Shown: piece after piece, positions 63,983-64,000 of the stretch
How the letters are laid out: the number at the start of each line of letters is the position of its first letter
Numbering within the stretch: the stretch's first letter is position 1
Origin: a virus
Strand: one strand, 5' to 3'
IMG/VR virus record: IMGVR_UViG_3300033182_000371
Span: 1 to 64,000 of that record
Length of the DNA stretch: 64,000 nt
Made by a program: the position numbers and the translations under genes
Notes under the pieces: generated by a model
What the model saw: only the letters and a program-made list of their open reading frames with translations
Databases searched by the model: none
Told to the model about the DNA's origin: nothing

Positions 63983-64000
63983 TAGTGAACTCTCCGAATA

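Overview
The window is part of a T4-like cyanophage (marine cyanomyovirus) genome, most likely one infecting Synechococcus or Prochlorococcus. The core T4 genes are present: gp22, gp23, uvsY, uvsW, gp55, gp47, gp46, gp45, gp44, gp62, regA, gp43, uvsX, gp41 and gp61. They sit beside cyanobacterium-derived auxiliary genes: psbA, two hli genes, petF-type ferredoxin, nrdA/nrdB, mazG, hsp20 and a cobS-like ATPase. Every gene I can support lies on the minus strand, so transcription runs from 64000 towards 1. Genes are packed tightly, and most junctions are ATGA, TGATG or TAATG overlaps, which implies long translationally coupled operons. No stretch longer than about 190 bases lacks a gene, and I saw no CRISPR array, insertion sequence or integrase.

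Layout in transcription order. (1) 64000-60850: prohead scaffold gp22, major capsid gp23 and a tail-type structural protein. (2) 60846-56539: uvsY, uvsW, an Sm-like protein, late sigma factor gp55, a 31-residue protein, gp47, a DUF3110-like protein and gp46. (3) 54822-49736: two 2OG-Fe(II) oxygenases, a MoxR/CobS AAA+ ATPase paired with a large VWA protein carrying HEVGH, and a DUF3310-like protein. (4) 49749-38084: clamp gp45, clamp loader gp44 and gp62 (split by an accessory island with HNH endonuclease, PD-(D/E)XK nuclease, D12 adenine methylase and carbamoyltransferase), a ureohydrolase-like protein, RegA, Hsp20 and DNA polymerase gp43. (5) 38087-22577: uvsX, gp41, an oxygenase, mazG, late-promoter-driven structural or low-complexity proteins, primase gp61, nrdA/nrdB and small genes. 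(6) 22459-15033: a large low-complexity protein, a GIY-YIG nuclease, a methyltransferase, five tRNA genes interleaved with four oxygenase-like genes, and a run of small genes. (7) 15032-5195: an eleven-gene glycan operon making GDP-L-fucose and containing GT11, GT6, GT4, GT25 and other transferases. (8) 5034-1: an outer-membrane-like beta-barrel protein, then a photosynthesis/redox operon with hli, ferredoxin, hli, peroxiredoxin, a halogenase-like flavoprotein and psbA, with several proteins of under 60 residues between them.

Main points of interest. The glycan operon places an alpha-1,2-fucosyltransferase (GT11) directly beside a GT6 transferase, the same two families that build ABO blood-group antigens, together with the enzymes that make the fucose donor. 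Three intrinsic terminators carry the -35 box of the next promoter in their hairpin loop, with an exact 17-bp spacer in each case. Nine predicted 2OG-Fe(II) oxygenase-type proteins occur in 64 kb. Two tRNA genes physically overlap the ends of flanking oxygenase genes, so tRNA processing and translation of those messages should compete. A MoxR-VWA/HEVGH pair and a methylase-nuclease-carbamoyltransferase island lie inside the replication region.
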